Origin: Ophioderma brevispina | Taxonomy: Eukaryota > Echinodermata > Ophiuroidea > Amphilepidida > Ophiodermatidae | DNA: 64,000 nucleotides | NCBI GenBank assembly: GCA_023653785.1 | Contig: JAMKCH010005461.1 | Span: forward strand, 62,001 to 126,000 | Reading direction: 5' to 3' | Part shown: piece after piece, positions 12,651 through 22,619 of the stretch | How positions within the stretch are numbered: the first letter of the stretch is position 1 | Layout of the letters: every line of letters begins with the position of its first letter | Notes under the pieces: model-generated | Seen by the model: only the letters and a program-made list of their open reading frames with translations | What the model was told of the DNA's origin: nothing | Databases searched by the model: none | Made by a program: the position numbers and the translations under genes

Positions 12651-12983
12651 CTAGTTGTATAGTATTACGCAAAAAGAACAATATTGTGCACGCATGTCGA
12701 TGTTTACATTTCTATCGCCATATCGAATGACGTGTCTAATCTTCATCGGTCTTCCATCTGTAGTATCATATATGGTTACTTTAGTTGAACCAAACAAACG
12801 ATTGGTTTCAATGTACCAAAGGAAAAAACGTGACTTGAATGTTCCAAGATACCTGTCAAATGTTGCGCGTTCATCAGTGTAGTATCGTAAGTTAAATTCA
12901 TAAAACGGATTATTAAAATCGCGAACCCGGACATAGTATGAATCCCAAGATATAGGCGTTAGTGAGGGTCCAAGACCATACAT
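12651..12983 (-). CDS. Possible orphan exon or ORF of 110 codons, unknown product
   Basis: It lies between the two duplication copies. The product contains SWDSYYVRVRDFNNPFYEF, LGTFKSRFFLWYIETN and TKVTIYDTTDGRPMKIRHV, a balanced, beta-rich composition unlike the low-complexity frames around it. There is no signal peptide, transmembrane segment or domain that I recognise. An AG precedes the frame on the minus strand (CTACTATAG near 13007), and a GT is available within the frame (GAAATGTAAAC, near 12708), so it could be an internal exon of about 300 bases. Length alone is not significant in this AT-rich DNA. It could equally be a chance frame or the remnant of a mobile-element protein. Confidence 0.3.
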   Translation of the reverse strand: MYGLGPSLTPISWDSYYVRVRDFNNPFYEFNLRYYTDERATFDRYLGTFKSRFFLWYIETNRLFGSTKVTIYDTTDGRPMKIRHVIRYGDRNVNIDMRAQYCSFCVILYN

Positions 12984-14084
12984 AAAATAGAAACGGGACT
13001 ATAGTAGATTCCAAGTGCGTAGGGACTAGCTCTACTTATTGTGAAGGTATTGACAAAAGCACAGAGGGTTACGTAATCAAATTTAAAAATGCAGCTATTT
13101 TAAAGTCAAGGTCAAGACTATCCATTTGTAATTATAAAAGTTTGCAAAATTGCGTTGTCATCACACGGGCAAAAATTAGAATTAGGACCACAGGCATCTT
13201 TAAAAATCGGAAATATCAACAATTGACCTTCGCTAAAGTACGTGGACCCTTATGACATTTTTAGGCCAACGGCATCCTCAATTGAGGTCAATTAATAAAC
13301 AAAAACTATACATTTCTATATAGATAATTCCGTATGATAAGGCGAGTTGGACATGCGTGATATTGATTCAATTGAGGGACAATTTTTAAATTTTGACCAC
13401 TATGCACAGTTTGTTTTAATTTTCTCTTATGCTAAAAGATTAGATTTGAACATGAGTTCACTTGAATCAGTGGTTTTTTTGAAAACGATGCCCTCAATTG
13501 ATCAACAATTGTGTTACAAATTATAGTAAATATAATTGATCCGCTTGTGTGAAGAACTTATGAGACCAATAGAAACCATTTTATCCATAGTTTTTACATT
13601 TTTCTTGGTACAAAAATTAGAATTTGGGTATGTTTTCACTGGAATAATAAAAGTTTCGACATGATGACATTAGACACCATTCTGGGACAATCGCATCAGG
13701 ATCAACATCTTTAAAATTCCACCAAGATCATGCAACCCTTATACTGACACTGTGGTCTCAAAAAACCTACGATAGAAGATTGTACAGCATGTCATAGGTC
13801 GAGCTAGCACTAGTTCTCATTTGCCTGGAAAGGCACAAATCTGATAACATCGAATTCTTTTGTTTTATGGTTAAACCAAGGGAGGAGAGTGCATTAATAT
13901 GTCCTCAACAAGGCAGGAAACAAGGACATGAGAATTACCCTTAACCCGTAGGCAACTGTAATTGTTCAGTGATGGAAAATTTTCATATCTTTCAAAACTA
14001 TGAATATGCTATTTGGAATCAGCATGCAAAAATGCATTCAAATGAGTACAAGCAAGCCTTGTCTTAGGTCAGTGTTTTATTTTT

Positions 14085-14129
14085 GAGATGGCTTCCCAAA
14101 TAACATCCTATCGTTTGGGAAGCCATCTC
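14085..14129. repeat. Perfect 16-base inverted repeat, only in copy B
   Basis: GAGATGGCTTCCCAAA (14085-14100) is repeated as its exact reverse complement at 14114-14129 with a 13-base spacer. Copy A (about 4440-4490) has only the left arm; the right-arm position reads TTTTTGGAAAATCGC. This suggests a templated insertion by template switching, in the genome or in sequencing. Confidence 0.8.
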
Positions 14130-14891
14130 AAAAGCTACTGATCTATACATAATATGACTGGGTTGAAAGGGTTAACACCTGTTTTTCTCTCCACATCTGA
14201 CCTTTACCTTAATAAAAGTCTCAGATGAACTCGCCATTCCAAGGGATTACTTGTCGGCTTGTTCATTTGCTCAATTCCCAAAACCTTCAAACGGAGACTA
14301 TACAACTTAACTTACTTCCATGAAAGAAATAATTCATTTTCAAATGCACATAATGGCTTTTTAATATGCTTTTATTGTAAAGTGGGCACACGCCTATGCA
14401 TTGCACCAAGGATAAAAGGAATATCCGACGCGCTCGTGCATTAAGACTTTTGTCTTAAAAAGGAGACTTTTTGTGTTGCCTTAGGGCATGGTGTAAATTG
14501 TAAAAGCATGTTATCTATCTAAAGCTGGTTTTAAGTCATGCATTTAAAGAAAGGAGATACACAGCTAGCTAAAAAGACGCAACGTGCCAAGATACTTCTA
14601 ACCCTAACGCTCTTCCCGTTTTCGATGTGGTTTTGGTTTGTGCGGGAAGTTTGGTTTTAATTTGTAAGGCATGTTCGAACGCAATGCAAGACGTTCTATA
14701 ATCTATAACAGGAAAAGTTTTCCTGAGGTGTGCATCCCCTGTAGTTTTCAGTATGTCCAAGGCCAACTTTGCTTAATAGTAACAAAACTTAAACTTTCAT
14801 CTGAAAACAGATCATAACACCTGCCCGCAAAACATCATGTTTATACCAAACCAGAGCAAGAGAACAAAATCAGAAGATTTTACGAACTTAA

Positions 14892-15349
14892 AGGAGAACC
14901 CGTATAACAAATAATTTTATACAATATACTCGGTAAAATAATTATTGACTACATATCGAGTGGTTTCATCGAAAAACAGAATCATACTAACCATAAAAAT
15001 GAATAAAAACATTTGTCTGAACATGCGCTATTTGAAATTCGCGGTAGTGTATATGGGATATGTATACGTGTTATGCTATACGGACGGCACAGTAGCGTCA
15101 TACACCTTCACATGTGATGCTGTTATAATGTGTATTTCCTATGGCGTGTATGACGCAAACGCGCCGACCGTATCGCATAACACGTTATACACTAGCGCGA
15201 TTTTTAAATAGCACATGGTCAGACTAGATGGTTTTTATTCATTGTTATGGTTAATATAATTCTGTTTTTCGATGAAACCACTCGATATGTAGTCAAAAAT
15301 TATTTTATAGAGTATATTGTAAAATATTATTTGTTATACGGGTTCTCCT
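14892..15349. mobile_element. TTAA-flanked, almost fully palindromic MITE (T2/Kolobok- or piggyBac-like)
   Basis: 458 bases bounded by TTAA at 14888-14891 and 15350-15353. The ends are AGGAGAACCCGTATAA and its reverse complement. The two halves pair over about 110 terminal bases, and again internally (GCGCTATTTGAAATTCGCGG against the complement of 15180-15215), so nearly the whole element can fold on itself. Copy A has a single TTAA and no insert (about 5322), an empty-site allele that proves TTAA targeting. TTAAAGGRR ends are the hallmark of the Xenopus T2 family (Kolobok superfamily); piggyBac also targets TTAA. It encodes no protein; open frames at 14945-15211 and 15247-15474 are by-products of the arms. 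Confidence 0.88.
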
Positions 15350-15468
15350 TTAAGTTACAATCAGCATCAGATTCAAAAGCTTTTTTCACTGTAATGCTAA
15401 GTTATTTCAAAAGTCTACGTATAGTTTGTTGTGGTATTACATTTGCCATCTTCAACCGTATATTTAAG

Positions 15469-15757
15469 AAATAAAGGGTTTCCAGTGTCATTTATGGGCG
15501 AATAATGTGTCTGAGGTCAGAAAAACTAAATAATGGGCGAGGCGCAGCCGAGCCCATTATTTGAAAGTTTTTCTGGCCGAGGATACATTATGAGCCCATA
15601 CATGACACTGCAAACCCTTTATTTATATTCTATTACCTAAAACAGCTTCATTTAATAAGAAAATGCATTGGCGACCCATTATTGCAGAATAATGGGCAGT
15701 AAACTGACCAATCAGAATGCTGCATTTTCAATAATGGGCAGCAGAGGTAATAGAATA
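15469..15757. mobile_element. Composite MITE, copy 2
   Basis: Part one (15469-15623) is a hairpin: AATAAAGGGTTTCC...GTGTCAT at the left pairs with ATGACACTGC...CCCTTTATT at the right, and the centre reads GGGCGAGGCGCAGCCGAGCCC. Part two (15626-15757) is bounded by TATTCTATTACC and its reverse complement GGTAATAGAATA, and contains CCCATTATTGCAGAATAATGGG. At this site copy A has unrelated sequence. Confidence 0.85.
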
Positions 15758-16892
15758 ATATTTTGAAGCATTATGTTTTCATTTTTAATATTTGAAAATT
15801 TACAATCAAACACCGAACGTCGGCGTTATATAGCCTTCCAATGTTATTTTCAGAGCAATATAGTCAATAGGCTAGCATTACGATAGTTGTTTTTACTTTT
15901 GCTGTTATGTTCTGTCATAAACCTCTACCTCTTTTATGCTTCAAAGAAATACTTGAAAAGATATGCTAAGAATTAAGTTTTTAATAAAACAACCATAAAC
16001 AAAACATGACATTAAATATTTTAGGCCTCTGGTCTGCAACCATTTAACAAAGAGGTCCAGGCTCTCTGTTTTATTTTGGGACGTGAACTCTAATATTGAC
16101 ATCTAAGATTCAAGAAACGGAAATATTTTCACAGTATACTTTGTCGACACACATACATGTATATTATTATTCACTTAAAAACTCAGCGAATCGGATAAAC
16201 CTGTAATATAAATATAGCGGAACACGCGGGCATTTCAAGCATATGTTTATTTCATTACTCTTGAAGGATTAAGTAAACGAAATTGTTCTACTTATTATGT
16301 ATTTAGGTTGTTGGCAAATTATTTTACTTGAAAACATTGTTTTTCTTTGGAAGTGAAAGTCCATATATGTTCAAACGAAATGTTTTCTGAAAGTAAAATT
16401 GATACTTAGCGAAGAAATATGAGTTAGTCATTCGATATCTGACTCGATAAGCATCGAAGTTACCTCACAAACAAAAATAGTCCTTCCAAAATAACAATAA
16501 TACTATTTGCCTATCATGTTACATCAACTCTCAAACTATTCCTTATGGCGTCATGTTCGCAGTTGAAACTGAAGGCACGCACAACCTTGTTTTCTGACGT
16601 TAAACATACTCAAGTTGAAAAAAAAACATGCGTGATTATGAATACCCAATCCATACACTGAACGATTTACGTCAGACAGCAATAATTGTTACTTTAAGAA
16701 TAAGTCCCGTGGATACGGATATGTAGGCAAAGCAAATTTAGTTTTATAGTCTGATTTTTTATTCGTGTCAGTTCATGCATATTGCCGAGGGTATTGGTTT
16801 AATGTGACGGGTGTGTTGACACAGAAATATAAAAAGTCGAAGATGTAGTGAACTAGATTTATATTGTTGCAGATAAAAGCTTTAAAATGTAC

Positions 16893-17040
16893 ACGCACAG
16901 AAAAAAAAGTGAGTCACTTGTCCGTATAGTGAAACACTTGGTCCAAAAAAGTGACTCATTTTGAGGCAAAGTGTTTCAGTTCACTATACGGACAAATTGA
17001 CTCACTTTTACGCAAGTGACTCACTTTTTTCTGTGTGCGT
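16893..17040. mobile_element. Small MITE with long inverted repeats
   Basis: It starts ACGCACAGAAAAAAAAGTG and ends with the complement, CACTTTTTTCTGTGTGCGT. GTGAGTCACTT and the GTCCGTATAGTGAA/TTCACTATACGGAC pair continue the fold inward, leaving a centre of about 40 bases with AAGTGACTCATTTTG. GTGAGTCA-type motifs occur four times. No coding capacity. Target-site duplication unclear (flanks TGTAC and AGTAT). Confidence 0.82.
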
Positions 17041-18085
17041 AGTATAATGTTTATTTCATGGTTCCCTTTGAGTTAACGCAGTAAATGTATTTTTTTATGA
17101 TCATCGTTATTGTCATGACTATGTGCAAAAGGTGAACGAAATTCGTAGGTTAAGTTTTTTGCCTATATATGACATATTTGATGCTTTTGTCACTGAAATT
17201 GTATAATTCAATCTAACCGGTGCTGCATCGTAATTCGGGGTTATCGCAAAATCCGGGTTTCGATATCGCAAACCGCGGGTTTTGTTGAAAACCCCCCAAT
17301 TACGATGTGAAATTCGTGGGGTTATCAGAAGCGACGGGTTTTCGATATCTGAAACCAGTGGTTTTCAATGGGTTAGTAGCCTGGGGTTTTTCGATGGATA
17401 AGTCACCGTGTACATCGCGTTTCTTTATCAATATGGCTACAAGTCATTTGATGCATGGGCATTGTCGTATTTTACTCACATTACGTGATCAAGTAATGAA
17501 CCTCTATGGTAAAAAAATGTACGTGCAAGCTCTATAACAAACCTCTCTGAGGCGTATGTACAGACTGCCCAAAAAACCTATACAATCAAAGATTTTTTTT
17601 TTGGCCAAAAACTTAAGTTCATCTCAACTGAAATTTAAACGATTCTTCTTCAGGAATGTTTCAGCTTTCAAGAGAGTTTCAGTTGGTGTAATTTGGGGGT
17701 CAGGTTCAAGAGTTATGGCAAAATATCTGAGACACTTGAAAACTCGTTGGTCCAGTTTCAGCTATCTCGATATCAACAAAGTTGCCATTGAAAATCAACT
17801 TCAAGTAAAATACATGTAGCATTGGAAAATTCAATTCCAAACAGTCTTGTTGTCTCGACCTTACTATAGGTTTCAGCACAAAAACACACTCGTTAAAAGC
17901 AAATTGAGGCCTTTGAACACCAACTATCCTTTCCTTTATTGTTCTTTGTTCAACACTGGTTTCTTAGTTATGTCCCTCCCTAGTATCTTGGAGATAGGGG
18001 ATTGGGAGAGGGAAAAATTAGCCCTCCCCATTAGAGCTTTATTCGCACATTTGTACCCCAAGAGAGACTTGTGGCAATCCCCTTA

Positions 18086-19404
18086 CACTCTAATTTTTTT
18101 TACTCAACCCGAGTAATTTTTTACTCCTTATGGTAGTTAAAAAGTTACAACAGCTCTTTTGTTGAGTAAACTTGACTCAACAACGGTTGAGTAGCAGTTT
18201 TACTCTTCCTTGTAGTAAACATTTTACTCAGTAAAAGAGTTAATATTTGACTCAACATTTGTTGAGTAAAATTTTACTCCGCTTTACTCAACAGTTGAGC
18301 TGTGACATTTTTTACTCAACAGGGAGTAATATTTTATACTGTATTTGAGTAGATTCCTTGCTCAATCGTTGAGTAACATGTTTTGACTCAACTGATGTTG
18401 AGCACACTGTTTGTCCAACTGTTGAGCAACATTATTTTTACTCAATTGACATTGAGTAATATTTTGGAGGCAGGTATAAAGCAAAATGTTTTTTTCATCA
18501 GAAAGCTACAGGTTGCTCACCAGGTTGAGTAAAATGGCTTGTTCAGTACACTCGAAACTTCCAGATATTTTGACTTGATTTCTGTAATAGAACTACTCTT
18601 TCAAACATCAAAAGGACACAAGCAAGATTTACTTAACTTTGGTATTCTTGGTATTTAAAAAATAACACAACATCTACAAGGACATATTTTTATTACTTTT
18701 ACCTTTTTCTTCGAAGTCCTTGGTGGTTAAAAATCATGATATGTAGATGCACCTGCACGTCGTGTAGTCGTGTATCGATGTACATGCACCAGTAATATAG
18801 GTTATAAATTTGTCAGATGCTGGCATAAATACAACGTATATGTTTACTTAGCAATAGCGAATCCCCATACACAGCGCTCACAGTATTACAGGCATCAAGT
18901 CACTCGGTGAAAGGTTGCCGAATTCATAAGCTTGATTATCAGGTACCGTAGACATATTACGGTTACGCCGGAATCTCACCAATTTCACAATCATGACAAG
19001 TCCATTGCATCACCCCAATAATAATTATTATTATCTGTTTATAACTTGTTGGTGTAAAATATCAGAATGGCCAGCAGGCCAGCATTTCCGCGACACCCCA
19101 GCCTGTCATCTGCCTTTGATATGTGCGCGGCAATTCTTGGACTGCACGTGTCTGGGGTCGTCAACGTTGCTTAAGATCAGACTCAACACGGTGTAATTTC
19201 TGATCCGTCACTGCGTCAAACTACTTTGTCACGCAACGTTGAGTTAGATTTCAAAACTGCTTTACTCAACATGTATTTCACAGTTTTACTCGGGTGAAGA
19301 GTAAAGCGGAAATGTGTGTTTCACTCCATGCTGATTAAATCTTGACTCAACTTTTTACTCAACACGTTTTACTCACCGCACTGAGTAAAATAGTTTTAAG
19401 AGTG
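18086..19404. mobile_element. DNA transposon with TTGAGTAAA subterminal repeat arrays (non-autonomous)
   Basis: 1319 bases bounded by TA (18084-18085, 19405-19406), with ends CACTCTAATTTTTTTTACTCA and the complementary TGAGTAAAATAGTTTTAAGAGTG. More than fifteen copies of TTGAGTAAA or TTTACTCAA in both orientations crowd the first 400 and last 190 bases. The middle (18480-19200) is ordinary AT-rich sequence without a transposase frame. Arrays of short motifs near both ends are where transposases of several cut-and-paste families bind, so this is probably mobilised by an enzyme encoded elsewhere. Superfamily not assigned; the TA flanks would fit Tc1/mariner-like or related groups. Confidence 0.8.
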
Positions 19405-19894
19405 TAGTTTAAGTAGTAAAATTCCTAAAAAATTACATTAATTTCAAGATTATTGCGCCCCTCCGATTGAGCCCCCCGTAAAAAAAAACCCACAACATTT
19501 TAATTTTCTGGTGCTTTACTGTTTGAAAAATAATCATTGATTAGTTCAATGCATGATAATATATTCATACTGATCTCTACAATATTCTTTTGCTTGAAAA
19601 CATTTAATCCAACAAGATGCTACACACCTTATACCTTTAGTTTCTTGAACCTTCGAGTGAAACTGGCCCAAGTGGTATTTTATCCTCTGTGTTCAATTGA
19701 CAATATCTTCAGTTAGGATGCATCAAATTGGATGGAACATAAACGAGGATTTAGTTTAAATATCTCACAGAAATGCACCTTTTATATTTTTTTTAATTTT
19801 TAGTTTGATTGTATAGTTTTTTAGACAGTCTGTATAATTTATTAAGATATTCCGATGAGTGCTCATATCTGAAACGTTAACCTCACTAGTTCTC

Positions 19895-20700
19895 AGCTTA
19901 CTCCAATACCACGGAGAATCGTTTACGTGGAAAAGTATCGGGAGTGCCCCCCCCATGCATGAGAAAATGTCCACGCTACCATGTCAACATGTACGGAGTA
20001 AACCGTGACCTTGCTGATGAGGATATTTGGGTACAGTGCTGAAATAAATTATGCGTACAGCACTCAATGGAGAACACAACAGCTAGATGGGTCTTGGGAC
20101 ACTCAGTCACACCATGGTCACACCGACACTGTATTTCATGACACTGGTGTGAAAGTAATCATAGTCCGGCAGGTATCATAGTCCGGGCTCCATAGACGAC
20201 AACGGAAATCATGAAACTAATGTTGCGTGAAGAGTCAACTGAATCGATTGCCCTATTGTTCACCATTGTTACCGGACTGTGAGTCCGGAGGACTATATCT
20301 CCCGCCACACCGGTGTAGAAGTAATTATAGTCCGGCGTACTCATAGTCCGGGTACAATGGTGAACAATAGGGTAATCGATTCAGTTGACTCTTTACGCAA
20401 CATTAGTTTCACGCTTTATTCCGTTATCGTCTATAGAGCCCCGGACTGTGGCCCCCGCCGGACTATATCTGCTTTCACACCGGTGTAAAGAAACTGAGTG
20501 TCCCCCATGAGAGAGTGTCCTAGCTACCATAGCAACATGTACGGAATAAACCGTGACCTTGTAGACGAGGCCATTTGGGTACAGTACTGAAACAAATGAT
20601 GCATACAGCACTCAATGGAGAACACAAAAGACATATCGGTCGTAGGACACTCAGTCACACGGACACTGTAGTATATGACACCGGCATTACTTTGGTTTAA
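19895..20700. mobile_element. CCGGACTAT palindromic element with flanking direct repeats
   Basis: The centre is an inverted repeat. 20160-20275 (GTCCGGCAGG...CACCATTGTTACCGGAC) pairs with 20335-20490 (GTCCGGGTACAATGGTG...CCGGACTATATC), and ATAGTCCGG/CCGGACTAT recurs at every turn. Outside it, about 190 bases at 19970-20160 (CATGTACGGAGTAAACCGTG...) are repeated directly at 20525-20695. So a palindrome sits between two direct repeats. A partial copy lies in copy A and a fragment at 34340-34490. There is no real coding frame; open frames at 20159-20611 mirror the palindrome. Confidence 0.75.
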
Positions 20701-20975
20701 GAGGCAGCGATCGATAAGTCACGAACTTTTTTACGTGTGCTAATTTATTGTACATGGACAGGTTATTGGTTCACACCAAAGAACGGATTAAATCTTATTA
20801 ATGCAAAGAGCGGTTAAGACCTTGCTAAAATTTCGGCCTCAATCCACTCCATGTAAAAGGTGTATTGATTTTCTTGGCTTATATCAATTCATGCGGTTCC
20901 TCGGGCGGGAAGCTGATCTATAACGAACTGAAGGACAATAACATCAAAGACATGGTAAGCACATAGCTGATAGAA

Positions 20976-21210
20976 ATGCTTCAAATAGCCAATGCAAGTC
21001 AACTGAATGGGCGTATGAACCCATGGATATACAATAATGCTATTGTACCCAAAGTGACATGGGAGTTAACCATCTATAACTTCCAAATTTCCTACATCGA
21101 AAGTCTGGAAGCTACTTGCACCAAATACCTGAAGCAATGGGCAGGTATAAGCAGATGCACCATCACCAGTGCTCTGTACAGGAGCAGGGAATACTATGGC
21201 CTGCAACTGA

Positions 21211-21214
<4 letters not shown>
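20976..21214 (+). pseudogene. R2-type LINE: reverse transcriptase thumb fragment
   Basis: The open frame reads SQLNGRMNPWIYNNAIVPKV, TWELTIYNFQISYIESLEA, KYLKQWAGISRC and ITSALYRSREYYGLQLK. This is the family block in which a Pro-x-x-x-W-L-T-x-Y segment is followed by the KxLxxWxGxxRxxxxxALY stretch and LQL(P/K). The frame is unusually well preserved. It ends at the junction with an AAT microsatellite and SINE tail. Confidence 0.8.
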
Positions 21215-21241
<27 letters not shown>

Positions 21242-21295
21242 TATATTGGCTTTTATAAAGCGCCATTTCATCAAGATCACAGCGCTGTTGCCTCC
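21214..21295 (-). repeat. AAT microsatellite plus SINE 3'-tail fragment (minus orientation)
   Basis: (AAT)n runs at 21212-21240 and is followed by GGCTTTTATAAAGCGCC. Read on the minus strand this is GGCGCTTTATAAAAGCC ending in (ATT)n, the standard 3' end of several marine-invertebrate SINEs and LINE tails. It interrupts the R2-like ORF between the thumb and the linker. Confidence 0.55.
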
Positions 21296-21349
21296 CCATA
21301 CTTAAGCCCAAGTTTCAGTCAAATGTATGCAAGTAACTAAGTACCATCT

Positions 21350-22600
21350 GAACAAGCACTCTAAAGATGTTAGTACACAAACATTCTACAGAAAATGCAT
21401 GGAAAGTAAAAAGACAAAAGCCAGATGAAATGGTGTAAAAGAATTAGAACAGAAAGGACGCCATCTATTTCTGAATGAAATGGCTAGAGGTCAGACTGAC
21501 AGAGCCAGTCTTGGTTACAAAAGAACCAAAAGCTGATCCAAGACATGAGTCGTCAAGAACAAAGGAAATGCCTCACCGGACTAGTAAAAGGTGTAGATGA
21601 GGAAGGCATGTTGGTCTAACTTTACGGATGTGCGAACCAAGGGCCGGGCAGTGGTTGAATTGGGAGTCTGTCATGCAGGTCGACACCTCCTGGAAGAAAC
21701 TTTTGTATGCCTGGACGCCAGAGCTGCTGTCTTTCCACATCAACGCAATTCGTGATTTGATCAACTTTCCTCCCCTACCAATCTGAAGCTGTGGGGCAAG
21801 ACCAATCTAGGACTCTGCCAATTATGTCATCATCGTCATTGCACACTGTTCCACATCCTCAACGGTTGTAGCTACTCATTACAGAGCGGAAGATACAACT
21901 GGCGCCGTGACCAAACACTGCAATCTTCACAGGTCTGGCACCGTACGTCGTGGAGGCAAACAGGAAAAAAATCATCAAACCTGAGAATTTGAATTCCATC
22001 TCTACAATAGTCTTTCGCACAGCTGATGGTACAACCTATCGAAATCCAGTCTAACCAATGCCTAAGACAGAGCCAACCAACATTCTGAAGAAGACCAATG
22101 ACTGGATATTCCTGATGGATGAGGAACAAGAACAAATAGCGTTCCCTCTAGAAATAACTGAGGCAGCTAAGAGACCAGATATCACCATCTTTTTTTACCA
22201 AAACAAAGACGGTGTTCATCATAGAGCTGACGGTCCCTATGGAGGAGAACCTATCCAATGCATATGCTAGAAAGATGTACAAATACCAAGATCTAGTGGC
22301 TGACTGTGAAAACAGAGGATGGTCTACATAATGCCTGACATCCTTGGGCATTCCTAAAGGAAAGTGGAAGGCTATAACTGATAGAGCAGCCAAAATTGCA
22401 CTCAGAGCAGTGCAGATGGAGCTTTGTCACTCAATGCTCAGCAGAAGCTCTAAGGCATTCAGACAGGTGGAGCTACAAGCAACTCCAGCAATATGCTCTG
22501 AGGGAAGTGGAATGGTTGAGCGCTTACAAAACCAGGTTAACCCGCCAAAGTCTGGTCCAAAGCCCAGAGACCTCAGAACACACTGATCTAGACAAAGAGA
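21350..22600 (+). pseudogene. R2-type LINE: CCHC knuckle and restriction-like endonuclease
   Basis: Segments FLNEMARGQTDRASLGY (21470-21520) and RQEQRKCLTGLVKGVDEEGM match the linker. CQLCHHRHCTLFHILNGC (from 21816) is the CCHC knuckle, followed by GRYNWRRDQTL. AFPLEITEAAKRPDI (the RPD Arg codon is at 22172-22174) and, after a shift in a T-run near 22190, ELTVPMEENLSNAYARKMYK (from 22224) form the RPD...ELTVPxEE nuclease core. YQDLVADCENRGW follows. Stops and frameshifts occur about every 200 bases. Confidence 0.85.
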
Positions 22601-22619
22601 TACTTCATAAGGTGAATTT

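Noticed and set aside
14945..15474. Two frames of 88 and 75 codons
   Set aside because: They lie mainly in the two arms of the palindromic TTAA MITE; no protein signature.
20159..20611. Three overlapping frames on both strands
   Set aside because: They mirror one another because of the palindromic element.
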